Shown: positions 1 through 10,544, numbered from the stretch's first letter. The stretch: 64,000 bases of DNA from Streptomyces cyaneofuscatus (GCF_000718135.1 NZ_JOEM01000006.1:62001-126000); one strand, 5' to 3'. Notes: generated from the sequence alone by a model not told the origin. Translations and numbers: made by a program.

Positions 1-1760
1 CGGTTCTCGACGAGAATCTCCCACGCGTCGTTGTGGGCGGTCTCGATGAGCTTCTTGACCTCTTCGTCGACCAGTGCCGCGACCTCTTCCGAGTAGTCGC
101 GCTGGTGGCCCATCTCACGGCCCAGGAAAGGCTCGGTGTTGTCGCCGCCGAACTTGATGGCGCCGAGCCGCTCCGTCATGCCGTACTGCGTGACCATCGC
201 GCGGGCCGTCGCCGTGGCCTTCTCGATGTCGTTCGCCGCGCCGGTGGTCGGGTCGTGGAAGACCAGCTCCTCGGCCGCGCGCCCGCCCAGCATGTAGGCC
301 AGCTGGTCGAGCATCTCGTTGCGCGTCGTGGAGTACTTGTCCTCCTCCGGGAGCACCATCGTGTAACCGAGGGCGCGGCCGCGGGAGAGGATCGTGATCT
401 TGTGGACCGGGTCCGACTGGGGGGAGGCCGCCGCGACCAGGGCGTGTCCGCCCTCGTGGTACGCGGTGATCTTCTTCTCCTTCTCGGACATGATCCGGGT
501 CCGCTTCTGCGGGCCCGCCACGACGCGGTCGATGGCCTCGTCGAGACTCTCGTTGTCGATGAGCTTCTTGTCGCTGCGCGCCGTCAGGAGCGCGGCCTCG
601 TTCAGCACGTTCGACAGGTCGGCACCGGTGAAGCCGGGCGTCCGGCGGGCGACGGCGCCGAGATCGACGTCCTTCGCGACCGGCTTGCCCTTCTGGTGGA
701 CCTTCAGGATCTCCAGCCGGCCCAGCATGTCGGGGCGGTCGACCGCGATCTGCCGGTCGAAGCGTCCCGGGCGCAGGAGGGCCGGGTCGAGGATGTCCGG
801 GCGGTTCGTGGCGGCGATCAGGATGACCCCGCCCTTCACGTCGAACCCGTCCATCTCGACGAGCAGCTGGTTGAGCGTCTGCTCGCGCTCGTCGTGCCCG
901 CCGCCCATGCCCGCACCGCGGTGCCGGCCGACGGCGTCGATCTCGTCGACGAAGACGATCGCCGGGGCGTTCGCCTTGGCCTGCTCGAAGAGGTCACGCA
1001 CCCGGGAGGCACCGACACCGACGAACATCTCGACGAAGTCGGACCCGGAGATCGAGTAGAACGGCACGCCCGCTTCGCCGGCGACGGCGCGTGCGAGCAG
1101 CGTCTTGCCCGTACCGGGCGGCCCGTAGAGCAGGACGCCCTTGGGGATCTTGGCGCCGACGGCCTGGAACTTCGCCGGCTCCTGGAGGAACTCCTTGATC
1201 TCGTGGAGCTCCTCGACCGCCTCGTCGGACCCCGCCACATCGGCGAAGGTCGTCTTCGGGGTGTCCTTGGTGATCAGCTTGGCCTTGGACTTGCCGAACT
1301 GCATGACCTTGGAGCCGCCGCCCTGCATCTGGTTCATCAGAAACAGGAAGACGACGACGATCAGGACGAAGGGCAGCAGCGAGAGAAGGATCGAGACGAA
1401 CGGGGACTGCTTCGACGGCGAGACGGTGTAACCCTTCTCGATGTCACCCGCTTCGAACTTCTGCTGGAGCGTGTCGGCGAGCTGGACGCCCTGGTTGCCG
1501 ATGTAGCTCGCCTGGAACTTGGTGCCGGACTCGCCGGCAAGCTTCTGGCCGTCCTTAAGTTCGATCTTGAGAATTTGCTCGTCACCGGTGGTCAGCTTGG
1601 CCTGCTCCACCTGGTCCTTGCTGATCGCCTGGATCACCTTGGCGGTGTCCACCGTCTTGTAGCCGCCCGACGAGCCGACGACCTGCATCAACACGACCAC
1701 GGCGAGGACGGCCAGCACGATCCACATGACCGGCCCACGGAAGTATCGCTTCACGTCCAT
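1..1760 (-). CDS. ftsH: ATP-dependent zinc metalloprotease FtsH (3' end cut by window edge)
   Basis: Membrane-anchored AAA+ protease that unfolds and degrades membrane and regulatory proteins. The predicted protein begins [13 protein letters not shown]. It has a first membrane helix near residues 11-27, an extracytoplasmic loop and a second helix before [10 protein letters not shown]. It then shows Walker A GPPGTGKT, Walker B VFVDEID, a second region of homology ending GRFDRQ, and the zinc motif HEGGH (HEAGH in many homologues). The C-terminus runs off the left edge. The start at 1760 is chosen because both the N-terminal hydrophobic segment and family starts fit; an AGGAGG lies rather far upstream (about 23 nt). 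hpt lies upstream on the same strand, a pairing common in actinobacteria. No missing residues are visible. Confidence 0.96.
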   Translation of the reverse strand, partial: MDVKRYFRGPVMWIVLAVLAVVVLMQVVGSSGGYKTVDTAKVIQAISKDQVEQAKLTTGDEQILKIELKDGQKLAGESGTKFQASYIGNQGVQLADTLQQKFEAGDIEKGYTVSPSKQSPFVSILLSLLPFVLIVVVFLFLMNQMQGGGSKVMQFGKSKAKLITKDTPKTTFADVAGSDEAVEELHEIKEFLQEPAKFQAVGAKIPKGVLLYGPPGTGKTLLARAVAGEAGVPFYSISGSDFVEMFVGVGASRVRDLFEQAKANAPAIVFVDEIDAVGRHRGAGMGGGHDEREQTLNQLLVEMDGFDVKGGVILIAATNRPDILDPALLRPGRFDRQIAVDRPDMLGRLEILKVHQKGKPVAKDVDLGAVARRTPGFTGADLSNVLNEAALLTARSDKKLIDNESLDEAIDRVVAGPQKRTRIMSEKEKKITAYHEGGHALVAAASPQSDPVHKITILSRGRALGYTMVLPEEDKYSTTRNEMLDQLAYMLGGRAAEELVFHDPTTGAANDIEKATATARAMVTQYGMTERLGAIKFGGDNTEPFLGREMGHQRDYSEEVAALVDEEVKKLIETAHNDAWEILVEN

Positions 1761-1946
1761 CCATACGGAGCGAAGACGCCCCGTCCCTCCTGCCCGTAGG
1801 TAAATGCTGCTGTGTTTGAAAGCTCTGTTGGAAAAGAGTGCTCTTCGGACGGTACCCCAGCAAGGAGGCCCGCGACCGCTGCGTGCGGCGGAGAAACCCG
1901 CTTTCGAAGCTTCAACGGCCCGCGGGCGGCCAGGGTTCCCCGGGGG

Positions 1947-2501
1947 TCAGCCGCCGTAGACGTGCGGGGCGAGCGTGCCGACGAACGGGAGGTTGCGGTA
2001 CTTCTCCGCGTAGTCCAGCCCGTAGCCGACGACGAACTCGTTGGGGATGTCGAAGCCGATCCACTTCACGTCGATCGCGACCTTCGCGGCGTCCGGCTTG
2101 CGCAGCAGGGTGCAGACCTCCAGGGAGGCCGGCTCCCGGGAGCCCAGGTTGGACAGCAGCCAGGACAGCGTCAGACCGGAGTCGATGATGTCCTCGACGA
2201 TCAGGACGTGCTTGCCCTTGATGTCGGTGTCCAGGTCCTTGAGGATCCGGACGACACCGGAGGACTGGGTGCCCGCCCCGTACGAGGAGACGGCCATCCA
2301 GTCCATCGTGACGGGGGTGGACAGCGCGCGCGCCAGGTCCGCCATGACCATCACCGCGCCCTTGAGGACGCCGACGATCAGCAGGTCCTTGCCCGCGTAC
2401 TCCGCGTCGATCTTCGCGGCCAGCTCGACGAGCTTCGCGTCGATCTCTTCCTTGGTGAGGAGCACCGACTGAAGGTCGGTACCCATGTCCTTCTCGTTCA
2501 C
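1947..2501 (-). CDS. hpt: Hypoxanthine phosphoribosyltransferase
   Basis: Purine salvage enzyme that transfers phosphoribosyl from PRPP to hypoxanthine or guanine in the cytoplasm. The 184-residue product is the usual length. The PRPP-binding loop reads [11 protein letters not shown], and the N-terminal part has the family pattern [13 protein letters not shown]. The longer open frame upstream is low-complexity and unlikely to be translated. I choose the GTG at 2501 ([11 protein letters not shown]), preceded by a purine-rich GAGAAAGAG; an ATG at 2486 is the alternative. It lies between tilS upstream and ftsH downstream on the same strand, the usual actinobacterial order. Confidence 0.95.
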   Translation of the reverse strand: MNEKDMGTDLQSVLLTKEEIDAKLVELAAKIDAEYAGKDLLIVGVLKGAVMVMADLARALSTPVTMDWMAVSSYGAGTQSSGVVRILKDLDTDIKGKHVLIVEDIIDSGLTLSWLLSNLGSREPASLEVCTLLRKPDAAKVAIDVKWIGFDIPNEFVVGYGLDYAEKYRNLPFVGTLAPHVYGG

Positions 2502-2584
2502 CCGCGTCTCTTTCTCGCCTGCCGGGCCCGGGGGTGTGCCCCGGGCCCGGCCCGGCTGTTCGCCTGCGGCTGGCCGCTCGCGCG

Positions 2585-3742
2585 TCAGCTCTGCCGAATG
2601 ACCAGTCTGCCACCCTGCCGTCGGGCCTCGACGCGGCCGGGCAGGTTGATGGCCCGCTGGCCGCGCCAGCCGGTGATCAGGCGGTCGACTTCTTCGAGGT
2701 GGCGGGCGAAGAGGGAGCCGGCCGGCGCCCCGGCCTCGATGACGGCCCGGCGCAGCACCCGGCGGCGTACGGCGGGGGGCAGCACGTAGAGCTTGGCGCA
2801 CTCCAGGCGACCGGTCTCGTCGCGCACGGCGAGCTCGGCCTCGGCGGCCCAGGTGTCCAGGGCGTCGGCGTCGTCGCGGGAGAGCTGGGCCGTCCGGGCG
2901 AGGGCTTCGACGACGCCCTTGCCGAGGGCCTTCTCCAGGGCGGGCAGGCCCTCGTGGCGGAGCCGGGAGCGGGTGTAGGCGGGGTCGATGTTGTGCGGGT
3001 CGTCCCAGACGGGGATCGACTGGACCAGGCAGGCCTTGCGGGCGGTCTGCCGGTCGAGCTGGAGGAAGGGACGGCGGTAGCGGCCGGCCGGTCCGGAGGC
3101 GGCGGCCATGCCGGAGAGCGAGCGGATGCCGGAGCCGCGGGCGAGGCCGAGGAGGACGGTCTCGGCCTGGTCGTCGCGGGTGTGGCCGAGGAGCACGGCG
3201 GCGGCGCCGTGGCGTTCGGCGGCGGCGTCCAGCGCGGCGTAGCGGGCGTCGCGGGCGGCGGCCTCGGGGCCGCCCTCGCGTCCGACGTGCACGGCGACGG
3301 CCTCGACGGGGTCGAGGTCCATGGCGGCGAGCCGGGTGACGACCTCGGCGGCGCGGAGGCCGGATCCCGGCTGGAGGTTGTGGTCGACGGTGATGCCGCC
3401 GGCCCGGACGTCGAGCTTGCGGGCCTCGAAGGCGAGGGCCGAGGCGAGCGCCATGGAGTCGGCGCCGCCGGAGCAGGCGACGAGGACGAGGGGGGCGGCG
3501 GGCCGGTCGGGGAGGGGCGGCCGGTCGGAGAGCGCGGGCCGGTCGGGGCGGGCGGGCCTGCCCGCCGCGCCGGCCTCGGCGTAGCGGGAGGCGGCGGGCG
3601 CCGGGCGCCCGGCCTCTTCGGCGGGGCGGTCGAGGCCGCCGGGGCCGCCGGGGCCGCCGTCACGGTGGGATTCGGTGAGGACGTCGTGGAGTACGCGGCG
3701 GACCGCCAGGCGTATCGCCGCGACCGCAGGATGGGGACCCAT
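2585..3742 (-). CDS. tilS: tRNA(Ile)-lysidine synthetase
   Basis: Converts the wobble cytidine of the CAU-anticodon tRNA-Ile to lysidine using ATP and lysine. The P-loop ATP pyrophosphatase motif SGGADS is at about residues 91-96, followed by the N-terminal domain pattern VDHNLQPGS and [15 protein letters not shown]. The start at 3742 has AAGGG about 8 nt upstream. At 385 residues it carries a Gly/Pro/Arg-rich stretch of about 60 residues (about 28-84) between the first helix and the PP-loop. That stretch includes [15 protein letters not shown] and is probably disordered. hpt and ftsH follow on the same strand. Confidence 0.95.
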   Translation of the reverse strand: MGPHPAVAAIRLAVRRVLHDVLTESHRDGGPGGPGGLDRPAEEAGRPAPAASRYAEAGAAGRPARPDRPALSDRPPLPDRPAAPLVLVACSGGADSMALASALAFEARKLDVRAGGITVDHNLQPGSGLRAAEVVTRLAAMDLDPVEAVAVHVGREGGPEAAARDARYAALDAAAERHGAAAVLLGHTRDDQAETVLLGLARGSGIRSLSGMAAASGPAGRYRRPFLQLDRQTARKACLVQSIPVWDDPHNIDPAYTRSRLRHEGLPALEKALGKGVVEALARTAQLSRDDADALDTWAAEAELAVRDETGRLECAKLYVLPPAVRRRVLRRAVIEAGAPAGSLFARHLEEVDRLITGWRGQRAINLPGRVEARRQGGRLVIRQS

Positions 3743-3929
3743 GTCCGGTGCCCTTCATGGAGGTTCGGGAGGAGCGTCGAGCGCCGGAACGCGTGAGTCC
3801 CGTCACTCAGAGTGCGTCGATGGTGACAGAGGCAAGCTGTTCATCGAGCATTGCACGCCTTCCCATGCCCTCATGGTCCCTCGGATGGGTGATAGAAGGG
3901 CAGTTTCCCGGTCCTGGGCCGGGAAAGGG

Positions 3930-5066
3930 TCACGATTCCGCCGTGCGGTGCACCCGCGCGACCCACTCCGCGGGTTTGGCGATCTCCGCCTTCGTCGGGA
4001 GGGTGTTGGGCGAGGTCCAGACCCGGTTGAAGCCGTCCATGCCGACCTCTTCGACGACCGATCGTACGAACTTCTCGCCGTCCTTGTACTGCCGCAGCTT
4101 GGCGTCCAGACCGAGCAGCTTGCGCAGCGCCTGGTCGAGCCGGCCGGCGCCCTGGGCGCGGCGCTTCTGGAACTTCTCGCGGATCTCGGCGACGGAGCCG
4201 ACGACCTCGGGGCCGACGCCGTCCATCACGAAGTCCGCGTGGCCCTCCAGGAGGGACATCACGGCGGTGAGGCGGCCGAGGACCTCGCGCTGGGCGGGGG
4301 TCTGGACGACGTCGACGAGGCTGCGGCCCCTGTCGTCGCCGCGTTCGCCCTCGGGGCGGCCGGCGCCGGAGAGGGACTGGGCGGCCTCGCGGAGCCGCTC
4401 CAGGAAGGTCATCGGGTCGACGTCGGTCTCGTCCAGGAACGACTGGATCTCGCCCTGGAGGTGGTCGCGGAGCCAGGGGACGCCGGTGAACTGGGTGCGG
4501 TGGGTCTCCTCGTGGAGGGCGACCCAGAGCCGGAAGTCGTGCGGGTCGACGTCGAGTTCCCGCTCGACGTGGACGATGTTGGGCGCGACCAGGAGGAGCC
4601 GTCCGCCGCCGTCGGCGGAGCCGGGGAGCTCCCTGGTGGCGGGGGCGAACGTCTCGTACTGGCCGAGGATCCGGGAGGCCAGGAACGACAGCAGCATGCC
4701 CAGCTCCACGCCGGTGACCTTGCCGCCGACCGCGCCGAGCACGGCGCCGCCGGGTCCGCCGGAGCGGCGGGCCTCCATCTTGGCGAGCAGCGGGCGCAGC
4801 AGTTCGCGGAAGCCCGCGACGTTGGCCCTGATCCAGCCGGCCCGGTCGACGACCAGGACGGGGGTGTCCTCCGGTTCGGTCCCTTCCGGGATCATCCGGG
4901 TGAAGGCCCGGACGTGCTCCTCGGAGGCCTTGGCGTGGCGCCGGAGCTCCGCGACGACGGCGCGGGCCTCCTCGCGGCTGATCTCCGGCCCGGGCCGTAC
5001 CAGTCGGGTCGCGGTCGCGACCGCGAGGTTCCAGTCGACCATCTCTGCACCACCGATGCTCGTCAT
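3930..5066 (-). CDS. Zinc-dependent metalloprotease of the DUF2342 / F420-associated family
   Basis: A conserved actinobacterial protein of 378 residues with a zincin-type motif HEETH inside WVALHEETHRTQF, flanked by GVPWLRDHL. The family (DUF2342) is annotated as a putative hydrolase or 'coenzyme F420 biosynthesis associated' protein; the substrate is unknown. Its place between the D,D-carboxypeptidase gene and tilS is typical for Streptomyces (established synteny, recalled rather than searched). The start at 5066 has no Shine-Dalgarno sequence but has TACGGT 6 nt upstream, so the message may be leaderless. An ATG at 5042 is possible but less likely. Confidence 0.85.
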   Translation of the reverse strand: MTSIGGAEMVDWNLAVATATRLVRPGPEISREEARAVVAELRRHAKASEEHVRAFTRMIPEGTEPEDTPVLVVDRAGWIRANVAGFRELLRPLLAKMEARRSGGPGGAVLGAVGGKVTGVELGMLLSFLASRILGQYETFAPATRELPGSADGGGRLLLVAPNIVHVERELDVDPHDFRLWVALHEETHRTQFTGVPWLRDHLQGEIQSFLDETDVDPMTFLERLREAAQSLSGAGRPEGERGDDRGRSLVDVVQTPAQREVLGRLTAVMSLLEGHADFVMDGVGPEVVGSVAEIREKFQKRRAQGAGRLDQALRKLLGLDAKLRQYKDGEKFVRSVVEEVGMDGFNRVWTSPNTLPTKAEIAKPAEWVARVHRTAES

Positions 5067-5072
5067 GCGTCA

Positions 5073-5078
5073 ACCGTA
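5073..5078 (-). promoter_or_regulatory. Candidate -10 box (TACGGT), leaderless start
   Basis: TACGGT ends exactly 6 nt before the ATG at 5066, and no ribosome binding site lies between. This spacing puts the transcription start at or next to the start codon. It rests on one six-base match, so it is tentative. Confidence 0.4.
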
Positions 5079-5157
5079 CGTGAGCGACTCGCCCGGTGGT
5101 GGGGTGTTGCGCCGCCCTTCGGGTGGGGTCTTCAAAGGACCTCCCGAGGAACGGGGC

Positions 5158-6642
5158 TCAGCCGCCCGGTCCGGTGAGGGCGGCGGCCAAGGCGTCGAGA
5201 GCGGCTTCGGCGGCTTCGGGCGCGGTGGAGCCGGCGGCGAGGAAGGCGAAGGCGAGGAGCCGGCCCTGAGGGTCGACGACGGTTCCGGAGAGGGCGTTGA
5301 CGCCGCTGAGGGTGCCGGTCTTGGCGCGGATCAGGCCGGTGGCACCGGTGGTGCCGGTGCCGTCCTGGTAGCGGGTGCTGAGGGTGCCGGTGAAGCCGGC
5401 GACAGGGAGGCCGGTGAGGACGTGGCGCAGTCCGGGCCGCTCGGGGTCGGCGGCGCGGGCGAGGAGCGTGGTGAGGAGGGCCGGGGTGACCCGGCCCTCG
5501 CGGTCGAGTCCGCTGCCGTCCGCGAGGCGGGCTCCGGCGGTGGGCACCTGGAGCTTCTCCAGCTCGGTGGTGACGGCGCGGCGGGCGCCCGCGAAGTCGG
5601 CGCTCTCGCCCTTGGCGATGGCGGTCTGCCGGGCGAGGGCCTCGGCGATGTCGTTGTCGCTGTTGGTCAGGGTGCGCTCGACGAGGGCGGCGAGCGGGGC
5701 GGAGTGGTGGGTGGCGACGGTACGGGCCTTGCCGGGCGCGCGGGCCTCGCGGGGCGCGCCGGTGACCTGGACGCCCGCCTTCTTCAGCCGGTCGGCGAAG
5801 GCGCGGGCGGCGTCGCCGGCCGGGTCCTCACTGCGGGTGGCGGGGCCGCGGTCGGTGTCGTCGAGCCGGCCCTCGTCGACCATCAGGGCGGTGACGGGCG
5901 CGAGGTTGGGGTTCTTGCCGATGGGGTGGCGCTCCGGGCCGGTGTAGCGGGAGGTGTCGTAGGTGAGCCGTACGCCGGTGGCGTCGGCCTTCTCGACCGC
6001 GCGCGCCGCGGAGGCGGCCAGGGACTTCAGGGCCGCCGGGGTCAGGGTGGGGTCGCCGCCGCCGACGAGGGTGAGGGTGCGGTGGTCCTCGGAGAGCCGG
6101 ACGGTGGTGGCGATGCGGTGGTCGGGGCCGAGGGCGGAGAGCGCGGCGGCGGCGGTGGCGATCTTGACGGTGGAGGCCGGGGTCATCGGGGTGGCCGCGC
6201 CACGCCCGTACAGCTGCTTGCCGGTGGCGGTGTCGACGACGGAGGCGGCGACCCGGGTGCCGAGTTCGGGTGCGGCGATGAGCGGGGCGAGGGCGGTGCG
6301 CAGACTCGCGGGGTCCTGGGGGGCGGAACGGGTGACGGGGTCGAGGGCGCCGAGGACGGCGGGGGCGCTGGGGGCCGGTTCGGGGGCGCCGGGGAGCCTG
6401 CGGCCGTGATGTACGCCACCTGTGTGGTCCGCGGCGGCTGCGAGCTGCCGCTCGGCCTTACGCTGACCGTTGTCCCAGGGACCGGCGGCGAGGACGGCGC
6501 CGGTGGCCACGACCAGGCCGAGCACGGCGGAGCCTGCGACGACCTGCCAGGTGTTGGACCCGTTGCGCTTGCTCTTCAGGTTCTTGATCCGGCCCCACGG
6601 GTCCGACGGGCGGTTCGACGGTTCTTCCACCGGCTCGGCCAC
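5158..6642 (-). CDS. dacB: D-alanyl-D-alanine carboxypeptidase/endopeptidase, PBP4 (peptidase S13) type
   Basis: Low-molecular-weight penicillin-binding protein that trims or cleaves peptidoglycan cross-links outside the membrane. The three active-site motifs are present in order: SxxK as STVK, SxN as SDN within [11 protein letters not shown], and KTG within [10 protein letters not shown] membrane anchor follows a cytoplasmic N-terminus rich in charged residues ([19 protein letters not shown]). I choose the GTG at 6642, which has AAAGGGG about 10 nt upstream; a GTG at 6687 would add 15 residues. The gene is divergent from ppa, sharing an 86-bp region. Confidence 0.9.
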   Translation of the reverse strand: MAEPVEEPSNRPSDPWGRIKNLKSKRNGSNTWQVVAGSAVLGLVVATGAVLAAGPWDNGQRKAERQLAAAADHTGGVHHGRRLPGAPEPAPSAPAVLGALDPVTRSAPQDPASLRTALAPLIAAPELGTRVAASVVDTATGKQLYGRGAATPMTPASTVKIATAAAALSALGPDHRIATTVRLSEDHRTLTLVGGGDPTLTPAALKSLAASAARAVEKADATGVRLTYDTSRYTGPERHPIGKNPNLAPVTALMVDEGRLDDTDRGPATRSEDPAGDAARAFADRLKKAGVQVTGAPREARAPGKARTVATHHSAPLAALVERTLTNSDNDIAEALARQTAIAKGESADFAGARRAVTTELEKLQVPTAGARLADGSGLDREGRVTPALLTTLLARAADPERPGLRHVLTGLPVAGFTGTLSTRYQDGTGTTGATGLIRAKTGTLSGVNALSGTVVDPQGRLLAFAFLAAGSTAPEAAEAALDALAAALTGPGG

Positions 6643-6728
6643 CGTTGACCAGCCCCTTTCGCGAGCACTCTTCTGCGTGGGGGACACTTAACCACCAGTC
6701 GTATGTGTTGATCATGGAGGAGCCACCC

Positions 6729-7223
6729 GTGGAGTTCGACGTCACCATCGAGATCCCGAAGGGTTCGCGGAACAAGTACGAGGTGGACCACGAGACCGGT
6801 CGGATCCGCCTGGACCGTCGACTCTTCACCTCGACCAGCTACCCGGCCGACTACGGCTTCGTCGAGAACACCCTCGGCGAGGACGGCGACCCGCTGGACG
6901 CGCTGGTCATCCTGGACGAGCCGACCTTCCCCGGCTGCCTCATCAAGTGCCGTGCCATCGGCATGTTCCGGATGACGGACGAGGCCGGCGGCGACGACAA
7001 GCTGCTGTGTGTCCCGGCCTCGGACCCGCGGGTGGAGCACCTGCGCGACATCCACCACGTGTCGGAGTTCGACCGCCTGGAGATCCAGCACTTCTTCGAG
7101 GTCTACAAGGACCTGGAGCCGGGCAAGTCCGTCGAGGGCGCCGACTGGGTCGGCCGTACCGAGGCGGAGGCCGAGATCGAGGCCTCGTACAAGCGCCTCG
7201 AGGCGCAGGGCGGCAAGCACTGA
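6729..7223 (+). CDS. ppa: Inorganic pyrophosphatase
   Basis: Soluble family I pyrophosphatase that hydrolyses pyrophosphate to phosphate, pulling biosynthetic reactions forward. At 164 residues it has the usual length. The signature appears as ETGRIRLDR followed by [22 protein letters not shown], where the metal-binding aspartates sit in DGDPLD. The GTG at 6729 is preceded by GGAGGAG 6 nt upstream, so the longer in-frame extension is rejected. A strong hairpin follows the stop codon, so the gene is probably monocistronic. Confidence 0.96.
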   Translation: MEFDVTIEIPKGSRNKYEVDHETGRIRLDRRLFTSTSYPADYGFVENTLGEDGDPLDALVILDEPTFPGCLIKCRAIGMFRMTDEAGGDDKLLCVPASDPRVEHLRDIHHVSEFDRLEIQHFFEVYKDLEPGKSVEGADWVGRTEAEAEIEASYKRLEAQGGKH

Positions 7224-7266
7224 CGTACCTCTTCCGGTTCCGTTTGTGAGCCGGACGGCCGTACGC

Positions 7267-7304
7267 GAACGGGCGGTACACCTTCACGGGTGTGCCGCCC
7301 GTTC
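7267..7304 (+). terminator. Stem-loop terminator after ppa
   Basis: GAACGGGCGGTACACC (7267-7282) pairs with GGTGTGCCGCCCGTTC (7289-7304) over 16 bp with one G-U type mismatch and a 6-nt loop. It starts 43 nt after the ppa stop codon. No U tract follows, which is normal in Streptomyces. Confidence 0.75.
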
Positions 7305-7399
7305 CGCTGTGCGCACCGCCTCGTCATGCGGGGGTCATGTCCGTGGCCATACTGGGCACACGTGCGCCCGGAAGATCAGCCGAGGAGGAGCGAGGTCGA

Positions 7400-9103
7400 G
7401 TGGTGGCGGAATCGGGCGGTCCTGAGGACCAGAAGCCCCAGTCCGACGAGGCACGGAGCGCTTTCGTGCCGCCTGCCGGGACGATGCAGCCGGTGTCGCC
7501 GCCCGAGGAGGACCATCCGACGTCGGAGTTCGCGATCCCGACCGGCGTGCACCCCGAGGCGAGCGGCTCGGGCGGTTCCGGCGGCGGCTCCACCGGTGGC
7601 CCGAACTCGGACACCCTGAGTTCCGCTTTCACCCCGCCGAGCTCGTACAACGCCCAGCAGGCGCCCCCCGCGTTCACCCCGGCGCAGGGCATTCCGATGG
7701 TCCGGCTGACCAAGGAGGCGCCCTGGCAGGACCGGATGCGCACGATGCTCCGGATGCCGGTGACCGAGCGCCCGGCCCCGGAGTCCATCCAGCGCACCGA
7801 CGACGACACGGGGCCCGCCGTACCGCGCGTGCTCGACCTGACGCTGCGTATCGGGGAGCTGCTGCTGGCGGGCGGCGAGGGCGCCGAGGACGTCGAGGCG
7901 GCGATGTTCGCGGTGACCCGGTCGTACGGCCTGGACCGCAGCGAACCGACGGTCACCTTCACGCTGCTGTCCATCTCGCACCAGCCCTCGCTGGTCGACG
8001 ACCCGGTGACGGCGAGCCGTACCGTACGCCGCCGGGGCACCGACTACACCCGGCTGGCGGCGGTCTTCCGGCTGGTCGACGACATCACCAGCGAGGATGC
8101 CGACGTCTCCCTGGAGGAGGCCTACCGGCGCCTCGCGGAGATCCGGCGTAACCGGCACCCGTACCCGGGCTGGGTGCTGACGGCGGCCGCCGGGCTGCTG
8201 GCCGGCTCCGCCTCCGTGCTGGTCGGCGGTGGGGTGCTGGTCTTCATCGTGGCGGCGGCGGGCGCGATGCTCGGCGACCGGCTGGCGTGGCTGTGCGCCG
8301 GGCGCGGGCTGCCGGAGTTCTACCAGTTCACGGTGGCCGCGATGCCGCCCGCCGCGATGGGGGTGGCGCTGACGCTGACCCATTCGACGGACATCCGGCC
8401 GTCCGCGGTGATCACCGGTGGGCTGTTCGCGCTGCTGCCGGGGCGGGCGCTGGTGGCGGGCGTGCAGGACGGTCTGACCGGCTACTACATCACCGCCTCC
8501 GCCCGCCTGCTCGAAGTCATGTACTTCTTCATCGGGATCGTCGCGGGCGTGCTGATCGTGCTGTACCTGGGGCTGCAGCTGGGGGCGCAGCTCAATCCCG
8601 AGGCCCGGTTCGTGGCGTACGACGAGCCGGTGGTGCAGATCCTGGCCTCGATGGCGTTGAGCCTGGCCTTCGCGGTGCTGCTCCAGCAGGAGCGGTCGAC
8701 CGTGCTGGCGGTCACCCTGAACGGTGGTGTCGCCTGGATCATCTTCGCGGCGATGGCCCGGACCGGGGGCATCTCGCCGGTCGCGGCGACGGCGGTGGCG
8801 GCCGGTCTGGTGGGGCTGTTCGGCCAGCTGTTCTCGCGCTACCGGTTCACCTCCTCGCTGCCGTACATCACGGCGGCGATCGGGCCGCTGCTGCCCGGTT
8901 CGGCGACGTACTTCGGTCTGCTGGGCGTGGCGCAGAACGAGCTGGACACCGGGCTCGCCTCGCTGTCCACGGCGGTCGCGACGGCGCTGGCCATCGCGAT
9001 CGGGGTGAACCTGGGGAGCGAGATCTCACGGCTGTTCATGGGGGTGCCGGGCGCGGTCGGCGGGGCGAGCCGCCGGGCGGCGAAGCGGACCAGGGGGTTC
9101 TAG
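7400..9103 (+). CDS. Threonine/serine exporter family membrane protein (ThrE type)
   Basis: Putative amino acid exporter. After a hydrophilic N-terminal segment of about 140 residues comes a ThrE-type domain (RIGELLLAGGEGAEDVE, then a conserved acidic/Arg stretch) and about ten membrane helices covering both ThrE halves in one chain. The family exports threonine or serine in corynebacteria; the substrate here is unproven. The GTG at 7400 has GAGGAGGAG and GAGG just upstream, so I reject the longer frame from 7292. The gene ends at a convergent strong hairpin shared with dedA. Confidence 0.87.
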   Translation: MVAESGGPEDQKPQSDEARSAFVPPAGTMQPVSPPEEDHPTSEFAIPTGVHPEASGSGGSGGGSTGGPNSDTLSSAFTPPSSYNAQQAPPAFTPAQGIPMVRLTKEAPWQDRMRTMLRMPVTERPAPESIQRTDDDTGPAVPRVLDLTLRIGELLLAGGEGAEDVEAAMFAVTRSYGLDRSEPTVTFTLLSISHQPSLVDDPVTASRTVRRRGTDYTRLAAVFRLVDDITSEDADVSLEEAYRRLAEIRRNRHPYPGWVLTAAAGLLAGSASVLVGGGVLVFIVAAAGAMLGDRLAWLCAGRGLPEFYQFTVAAMPPAAMGVALTLTHSTDIRPSAVITGGLFALLPGRALVAGVQDGLTGYYITASARLLEVMYFFIGIVAGVLIVLYLGLQLGAQLNPEARFVAYDEPVVQILASMALSLAFAVLLQQERSTVLAVTLNGGVAWIIFAAMARTGGISPVAATAVAAGLVGLFGQLFSRYRFTSSLPYITAAIGPLLPGSATYFGLLGVAQNELDTGLASLSTAVATALAIAIGVNLGSEISRLFMGVPGAVGGASRRAAKRTRGF

Positions 9104-9149
9104 GCCCGGTCCACGGAGAGCCCCGGCCTACGGAAAGCGCCGGCCTACG

Positions 9150-9189
9150 GAAAGCGCCCCTCCCCGCAGGTTCGGGGAGGGGCGCTTTC
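9150..9189. terminator. Bidirectional stem-loop terminator
   Basis: GAAAGCGCCCCTCCCCG (9150-9166) pairs perfectly with its reverse complement at 9173-9189 across a 6-nt loop. The outer A/T bases give short U runs on both strands. It sits between the convergent ThrE-type and DedA genes. Confidence 0.85.
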
Positions 9190-9222
9190 GTACGCGTACG
9201 CAGGCGTACGTACGGGGACGGG

Positions 9223-9930
9223 TCAGCGCTTGGCGTGGCGGCCGCGGCCGGTGGCCGGGGGGGCCGGCGGGCCGTCGGGGGTGCCCAGTGCCTCGGCGGC
9301 GGCGGCCTTCTTGCCCTGGCTGCGGGCGCGCAGGACCTCGACCACGATCGGCACCACGGAGATCAGCACGATCAGGACGAGGATCTTCTCGATGTGCTCG
9401 TGCACGAAGTCGATCTTGCCGAGCATGGCGCCGAGCACGGTGACGCCGACACCCCAGAGGATGGCGCCGACGACGTTGTAGATGACGAACAGGCGGTAGT
9501 TCATCCGGCTGACGCCCGCGATGATCGGCGTGAACGTGCGCACGATGGGCACGAACCGCGCCAGGACCAGCGACTTCGGGCCGTGCTTCTCGAAGAATTC
9601 GTGGGCCTTCTCGACGTTCTCCTGCTTGAAGAGGCGGGAGTCCGGGCGCTTGAAGAGGGCCGGGCCGACCTTGCGGCCGAAGAGATAGCCCACCTGGTCG
9701 CCGACGATCGCGGCGACGGCGATCAGCGTGCAGACGAGCCAGAGCGGGTACTTCAACTGTCCCGTGGTCACCAGCAGCCCTGTGGTGAACAGCAGGGAGT
9801 CGCCGGGCAGGAAGAAGCCGATCAGGAGTCCGGACTCGGCGAAGACGATGAGAAGAAGGCCGGGGAGGCCGAACGTATTGAGCAGATAGTCCGGGTCCAG
9901 CCAGCTCGGGCCGAGCGCAAGCGTATTCAA
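9223..9930 (-). CDS. DedA family membrane protein
   Basis: A 235-residue integral membrane protein of the DedA/SNARE-associated family, linked to membrane homeostasis and lipid carrier flipping in some bacteria. Family features are visible: ESGLLIGFFLPGDSLLF, GRKVGPALF, and ARFVPIVRTFTPIIAGVSRM with the conserved arginines. The start appears to be TTG at 9930 with GGAG 9 nt upstream; no ATG or GTG fits nearby. The C-terminus is basic and cytosolic. It is divergent from the YbjQ-like gene. Confidence 0.88.
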   Translation of the reverse strand: MNTLALGPSWLDPDYLLNTFGLPGLLLIVFAESGLLIGFFLPGDSLLFTTGLLVTTGQLKYPLWLVCTLIAVAAIVGDQVGYLFGRKVGPALFKRPDSRLFKQENVEKAHEFFEKHGPKSLVLARFVPIVRTFTPIIAGVSRMNYRLFVIYNVVGAILWGVGVTVLGAMLGKIDFVHEHIEKILVLIVLISVVPIVVEVLRARSQGKKAAAAEALGTPDGPPAPPATGRGRHAKR

Positions 9931-10081
9931 GGGTCCGGGCTCCAGGATGTGTGCGATGGGGGCTCTGTAGGCCGCCCCAAGCTATCAACGCCCGGTGAAC
10001 GCCCTTGGTTCCAGTGGCGGACAGCGGAAAATGCGCATCCCTCGGAGCGGGGTGAGGCTGGACCCAGGAGGTGCCACAGAC

Positions 10082-10447
10082 ATGGGCATTGAGGATTTCG
10101 GCGGCGGTCAGACCGCCCAGGCGGATGTGCTGGTCGTCACCACCAATGACGTACCGGGCTACCAGGTGAGGCAGGTCATCGGTGAGGTCTTCGGACTGAC
10201 CGTTCGGTCCCGTCACCTCGGCAGCCAGATCGGCGCGGGGCTGAAGTCGATGATCGGCGGCGAGCTGAAGGGGCTGACCAAGACCCTGGTCGAGACGCGT
10301 AACCAGGCCATGGAGCGGCTGGTGGAGCAGGCCCGGGCGCGGGGCGCCAACGCGGTCCTGATGATGCGGTTCGACGTGTCGGAGGCGGCGGATGTGGGGA
10401 CGGAGGTCTGCGCGTACGGGACGGCGGCGGTGATCAGCAAGGCGTGA
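10082..10447 (+). CDS. YbjQ (DUF74) family heavy-metal-binding domain protein
   Basis: A 121-residue cytosolic protein matching the YbjQ family. The family core is visible as VLVVTTNDVPGYQVRQVIGE and RGANAVLMMRFD. The family forms ring-shaped oligomers, and its function is unsettled despite the 'heavy metal-binding' label. The ATG at 10082 has a full AGGAGGTG about 9 nt upstream, which fixes the start and rejects the longer frame from 9995. It is divergent from dedA. Confidence 0.85.
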   Translation: MGIEDFGGGQTAQADVLVVTTNDVPGYQVRQVIGEVFGLTVRSRHLGSQIGAGLKSMIGGELKGLTKTLVETRNQAMERLVEQARARGANAVLMMRFDVSEAADVGTEVCAYGTAAVISKA

Positions 10448-10532
10448 CTCGGGGGAGGTGTGGTTCTGCCGGAGCGGTGAGGCGCGGTTCCGCTGGAGCC
10501 CTAATTAGGGCGGTTCAGGCGTTTCGTCGCTC

Positions 10533-10538
10533 TAGGGT
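10533..10538 (+). promoter_or_regulatory. Candidate -10 box (TAGGGT), leaderless start
   Basis: TAGGGT ends 6 nt before the GTG at 10545 and no Shine-Dalgarno sequence lies between, so the transcript may begin at the start codon. Confidence 0.4.
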
Positions 10539-10544
10539 GGGGCG

